Assembly (NCBI GenBank): GCA_037954325.1 | Contig: JBBMNZ010000013.1 | Coordinates: forward strand, 3,071,501-3,135,500 | From: Fistularia commersonii | Lineage: Eukaryota; Chordata; Actinopteri; Syngnathiformes; Fistulariidae | Reading direction: 5' to 3' | Length of the DNA: 64,000 nt | Program-made: the position numbers and the translations under genes | The notes under the pieces: model-generated | Databases searched by the model: none | Seen by the model: the letters and a program-made list of their open reading frames with translations, nothing else | What the model was told of the DNA's origin: nothing | In this document: positions 59,383-64,000 of the stretch, one piece after another | Layout of the letters: each line of letters opens with the position of its first letter | Numbering within the stretch: the first letter of the stretch is position 1

Positions 59383-60280
59383 ATGCACGGGAGCAAGCAA
59401 GCATGCATGCGCGCGCGTGCACGTTTGTGTGTGTGAGACCACCAGAAAGAGAAAAATCGATGTGTTCGTCTCTTTCTAACTTGAACGATAATGCTAAGGG
59501 ATGATAGGATACACATTCTCCTTCCATCTCAGCATCTTATCTTGTGAGCAGTGTAGCAAACTCCTCCAAGCACCTGCACTCTGAGGTAAACTCCCCAAGC
59601 CACATTAGGCCTGTGTACACTGGCAACACCTGGCTTTTCCCAAGGGGATTCAAATAAACATCTAGTTTGAAGAGAGGCCTGTTTTGTTGGATAAACTGGA
59701 ACAACCTGGCTTTGAAACTGAGTGTAATCCACCACATCCAGGGAATCACGTCAAAGTTAAGTTGACAATTTGTTCTGTTTACATGCATAGAAATATTTCG
59801 TTGGCTAGAAATGACTTGTAAGGCATATTTGAAAAGGCATATTTTCCCCTAAATGTAAATAAGTTCTCAGTCTGTTGGACGTGGACCCAGCGTGGCCCGC
59901 TAGCTGGAAAGACACTCCGCTACTGAACGAAGCACCAAAAGTTAGTCCAGCAACAGGCTGGGCAGGGCAGAGCGCTCCCTCAAGCAGACATAGACAAACA
60001 TAAATACGGCTCAGAATATTTGAAATATTTGAGGTTAACCTTAATTCATCTCATGAGAAGCTTACACAACCTCAACATGGACAAAAAAAAAAATCCCTTG
60101 GAAGATAAGTTTATCAAGCACTTATAATTGACTTTTAAATGTTCCAGGTGAACCTATCTAGAACTTTTTTTTTTTTTTTCTCGGTTTATTTCCCCTATCA
60201 TTTAAGCCAAAGCCGCAGGAGCCACAAGCAAATGCCGCACCGGACCAAACCGCAGCATGTTAGTTCATTTCCACCAATAA
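58471..60280. other. FGF18 distal flank, no gene recognised
   Basis: (CA)n at 58621-58641, C-run near 58935-58953, (GT)n at 59350-59381. No exon, RNA gene or named element could be supported. Confidence 0.55.
59350..59381 (+). repeat. (TG)16 microsatellite
   Basis: Uninterrupted TG run followed by GCATGCATGCGCGCGCGTGC, which has Z-DNA-forming character. Confidence 0.9.
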
Positions 60281-60615
60281 ATGCTCCCTCAACCTGTAGC
60301 TCTTTCTGACTCACTCTTTTCTTGTTTCTCGCGTCTTGTTTTCTCGTCCATGCATTCCTCCCTATGTTCTCCTCTGATGTTCCCCTACCTTTTGCCTTCC
60401 TCCTCCCCTGTTACACTCTCTGACTCTTTCTTTTTTTTTTTTTTTTCTGGTACTGGCAGGCTGTGTTGCCGCAGCCCCAGAGCTCAAAGTAAATAAATGG
60501 TCATTTTTCGGCCTCTTTCTCTTGGAAGAAGAATAACACTGAGAGAAGCATGTGTGTAAAAAGGTTTGTGTTATGTGTGTAAGTATGTGTGTGTACTCAT
60601 ACACCAGTTTGTACA

Positions 60616-60617
<2 letters not shown>

Positions 60618-60690
<73 letters not shown>
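60618..60690 (+). repeat. Compound (GT)n(AT)n(GT)n microsatellite
   Basis: About 16 GT units, then about 7 AT units, then about 13 GT units without interruption, 72 bp of pure alternating purine-pyrimidine. Confidence 0.9.
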
Positions 60691-60691
<1 letters not shown>

Positions 60692-61713
60692 TGTGTGTAT
60701 GAGGCGGCAAACCACAGGCTTATTGGAGCTATTAGAGAGCTGGATGAGCATCGCAGCATAGCAAACCCAGATGGGCAACTAGAAGCAGGCGCATTGCATG
60801 TAGACGCACACTGGAATCATACATCTGTACGTGCACGTTACAGACATACAGAATTCCACACTGAGCACACAGTTGTGCGGATTCATGCTGATAGATTTAA
60901 CGAAAAACAATCGATGAGCACAATCCGGGCGAAACGGACGTTGATTTGTATGTAAACAAAATCCTGTCAGACACCACACTCGTGCACACCCGGCATGCAC
61001 AGCTGTCATACAATATGGAGCTCTGTCACGCTCGCGCTCCTAATAGAGTGAGAATGAGGACGAGTGACATCAGAAAGCATCTCCTCTTGTCTGTCACTCA
61101 GCTAAAATCCCACTTTTCTCCAATCCATTACGTCACTCTGCCACTTGCAAGCCTCCCCACAAGGCTTTATCCCATGGAGCACTTGCTTTCCGCACTCTTT
61201 GCTTTCCCGGTTTGTCTGCTTTGCTCCAAGAGGTTCCTGCCTTTCACACTTTCCTCTCCTTCTCCACCGCAATGACATCAGCATAAATTTATTCATTTTT
61301 TTTTTATTTATTTTAAAGCAAGAATCTACTTTAAGACTGCAAATGCAGTTCCTTTGTGGCTACTTTCGTCGCTATATGATTATTTTACAGCTTATACGGT
61401 TTTTATTATGAACGCGTAAGCCGTTTCCATGCTGTTGTGTGTTGTCGCGTTGTTTCCTGTTATTTTCAGTTATTCTTATCGCTATCTAGGTTGCAAAGTA
61501 CGAATTTCATTGCATCGTCTAAAGCACAAAAATTCTCACAACGTACATGATAATAAATAATCTTGAATTATGGTTGGAGGCTTGGAACTGAGTCAGAAGG
61601 TTAACAAAGTCAGATGTAAATGTGTGCTGCAAAACGGACTCCAAAAAACCCAAACGACTTTCTGTACAACTTGATTTAAACTTAAACAGCAGTGGCTGTT
61701 GAAAATCCATATG

Positions 61714-61752
<39 letters not shown>

Positions 61753-62319
61753 TATTCATTATTATTTACACACATGTATATTACACATGTATTCCATATG
61801 TGTGTTTATAATACACAATACACACACAACAAACTTGTCGAATAATCATTTAGGCTCACTTGTAATGTGTGAGATTATTTGGAATTTCACAAATGAACTC
61901 AAACTATTTACATATTATATCAAATATTGAATACATAGCAACTTATGTTATACTTATACGTCATGTATTTGTTTCTGCATAACTCTCGATTTTCAATTTC
62001 AGTCCTGGCCCTGGAAATAGAATCAAGCTGAGGCTGATGTCGAAAAAAAAAAAAATCCTGCGCTCTCATGTGTCTGTTTTCTGTTTTAAGCTGTCACAGG
62101 ATTTTATTCCGAGAGGTTTTGTTTGACTTCTTATATTATGTATTGCTCTCAAAATCAGATGTAATATGACATATTCTCTTTGCATCTATGTTTTGCACCT
62201 TGGAGATAAAAAAAAAAAAAAAAAAAGTCCTTGTCATTTGATCCCAGTGCTTTGAGCTCCACAAAACATCACAGTTAATATTTAGCCTCTTGCCAAAAGT
62301 TATAGTAGCTTGTCTAAAA
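60691..62319. other. FGF18 distal flank, no gene recognised
   Basis: Unstructured except for (GT)n at 61716-61750 and A-runs at 62043-62056 and 62210-62226. AAGTACGAATTTCATTGCAT at 61496-61515 is a retroposon-tail-like word. Confidence 0.55.
61716..61750 (+). repeat. (GT)17 microsatellite
   Basis: Uninterrupted GT run followed by short inverted ACACATGT words. Confidence 0.9.
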
Positions 62320-62720
62320 TTTATTATTTTCCCCGCAATATTCCCCTTGCATCTCCTTCTGGACTGGCTATAATTTACTACAAGGCTGTTACCCCTCACG
62401 TTCTCCCATTTGTCATCAATCAGGCCCGGCAAAGTTATTGGAACGTTGCAGTGGCACTTCCTGTGGCGTGGATGCGGCCAGCGGGTGCGTTCTTGGGGTT
62501 GCAGTAAAACAAGCGTCTAATGACACCCCCTATAACCACAGCAAAGGGGGGGCACGCGTCACCAGCACTAACCCAGGAAATGCTTTGGTTGGCCACAGGG
62601 TAATTGGGACTGTCCCATGTAATTTGGGTGGAGGAGCAGGCAAGTTTGGCCGGCAATCCTGCACTTGTCTCTCCCTGGCTGTTGGTCAACCACATAGCAC
62701 CGCAGAAATGACAAAGGGAT
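62320..62720. promoter_or_regulatory. Candidate conserved non-coding block 7
   Basis: The longest repeat-free, evenly composed block of the distal flank. It has TTTGTCATCAATCAGGCC (PBX/HOX-like TCAATCA), TTATTGGAACGTTGCAGTGG, TCTAATGACACCCCC, CAGGGTAATTGGGACTG and ATGTAATTTGGG. Open frames run through on both strands but have no protein resemblance or splice context. Confidence 0.35.
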
Positions 62721-63036
62721 GAGGGAAAGGAGGGAGGGGGGGGATTGATACTATCGGGTGCTGAAAAGAGATAACGCCGGAGTTTGGACAGAGAATCGGA
62801 GAAAGAAACGAAACGGTGACCGGCGCGATCCTGCAAAGGGGTGGCAAAAAGCGGATTATGAGTGTATGTGTGCGCATTTAAATGACGGTGAGAGTTGTGC
62901 ATGGCGTACGCATGGCGGGCGATCTTTTTTTCAGCGCGCAGGTTCTCCTACGCTGAGGCAGATGGAAAATAGGAAAGGAGAGTAGGGGGGAAATTCAGCT
63001 TAGTCAGGTCTTCTTCTCGAGCGGCGTACTCATCGC

Positions 63037-63067
<31 letters not shown>

Positions 63068-63071
63068 GTGT
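63037..63071 (+). repeat. (GT)n microsatellite
   Basis: GT run interrupted once by GCGTG. Confidence 0.85.
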
Positions 63072-63732
63072 TTTCTCTGTCTGTCAGGTCCTCTTCACAA
63101 GCTGCGCTCACTTTAACTGAGACAGACAGCTCAAAGACCAAAGGCTTCTCTGTTTTTTGGCTTGAAACCACAGGTGTGTTTTTGTGCGCGCACGCCTCTA
63201 TTTTGCCGCACGTTCACGAGTTTTCCCATTGTCGGTTTGAGTAAAAAAGCTTTTCATTTCAAAATGTATTTATTTACTGATCTTTGTGGAAAGTAGACTA
63301 ATTGACATTTGAATTGCAGCGAAAGACGATAGCTGGATAATAGTGCATTTGTGCGTGTGTGTGTGTGTGTGTTATGGATGCCTCTGTGCGGTTATCAGGT
63401 GTTTGTTGTGTGTTTTTGTAACAGTTTGCATGTGTGTATGCCTTTGAGCTCAAATAAAATGTTACTAAACACTAAGCGCACTGTAAAATGTGTAATGTCT
63501 CCCTTTGTGTTTGTTGTGGCTGCCGTGCTATACCGCTCTGTCTCCACAGATTTTTTCGTATTAGTGGAATTAGACGGCTTGTTCCGCATCTTGTCTGCAT
63601 GTGTGTGTTCTGTCTGCCTATCTGTCTGTGTTTTCTTGGCTCAATCGTGTGTTTTCGTGTGCACGTGTAGAAATATGTCTGCTCTCCGCCTGGTGTGTGA
63701 GCGTACTTATAGAAAAGTTCAACAGTGTGTGT

Positions 63733-63738
<6 letters not shown>

Positions 63739-63770
<32 letters not shown>
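63739..63770 (+). repeat. (GT)16 microsatellite
   Basis: Uninterrupted GT run; a (GACCA)n pentanucleotide repeat of about four units follows at 63820-63839. Confidence 0.85.
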
Positions 63771-63772
<2 letters not shown>

Positions 63773-64000
63773 GCGGGCTAAGGGGTCAACGGCAGGTCCT
63801 CATCTCCTCAGACCAGACCAGACCAGACAATGAGGAGGGGAGCAGCTCTACGAGAGCAGCGGCGTGCAGCGTAGCAGTCTCCAATCTGGGACATGGCCTT
63901 GGGCAGTGACTAAATGAAAAATGAAACAGCACAGCAGCCGGGCCTTAAATGTTTGTAAATCAGAGACTCACTAAACCATGCTAAACACAAAAACACACAC
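63771..64000. other. GC-richer block at window end
   Basis: Repeat-poor sequence with GAGAGCAGCGGCGTGCAGCG and CCAATCTGGGACATGGCCTT. No exon could be supported; it may continue into a feature beyond the window. Confidence 0.35.

Overview
The window is vertebrate nuclear DNA, almost certainly from a teleost fish. It holds split genes with GT-AG introns, roughly 60% AT non-coding sequence, abundant (CA)n microsatellites, and dispersed repeats of types I recognise from fish genomes. There are no bacterial-type operons, CRISPR arrays or rRNA genes. Three protein-coding genes could be rebuilt exon by exon from conserved protein sequence and splice sites: ETF1 (eRF1, + strand, 6236-13934), FBXW11 (beta-TrCP2, + strand, 16533-32526) and FGF18 (- strand, 37781-43960). 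FBXW11 and FGF18 are also neighbours in tetrapods (human 5q35). ETF1 lies elsewhere on that arm in human, so the three-gene block looks like a fish arrangement. I cannot say which of the duplicated teleost paralogues (a or b) these are.

Layout. 1-5600: intergenic and repeat-rich, with four copies of one retroposon-like family carrying (GATAA)n tracts, plus two blocks that recur in an ETF1 intron. 5600-15350: ETF1, with a CpG-rich promoter, a probable non-coding first exon, ten coding exons (443 aa) and a 3' UTR with several AATAAA signals. 16300-33940: FBXW11, with a promoter, eleven constitutive coding exons, two in-frame alternative N-terminal cassettes and a 3' UTR ending near AATAAA at 33934. 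33940-37780: the convergent intergenic region and FGF18 3' UTR, containing a strong CTCF-like site. 37781-43960: FGF18 with five coding exons (208 aa). 43961-64000: FGF18 5' flank with G-rich promoter sequence, then about 19 kb with no supportable gene. That tail holds dense (CA)n tracts, degenerate repeats and several complex blocks that look like candidate conserved regulatory elements.

Functionally the genes are unrelated: translation termination, a ubiquitin-ligase substrate receptor, and a secreted growth factor. The likely link is regulatory, with the gene-poor 5' flank of FGF18 as a plausible developmental enhancer domain and FBXW11/ETF1 as housekeeping bystanders. I found no new biological system. 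The observations most worth checking are a six-residue enlargement of the eRF1 minidomain, an isolated exon-like segment at 56662-56720, tandem splice acceptors in FGF18, a moved N-glycosylation sequon in FGF18, an internally deleted Tc1-type element with both terminal repeats, and duplicated blocks flanking and invading ETF1. All family assignments are from memory and reading; no search or alignment program was run.
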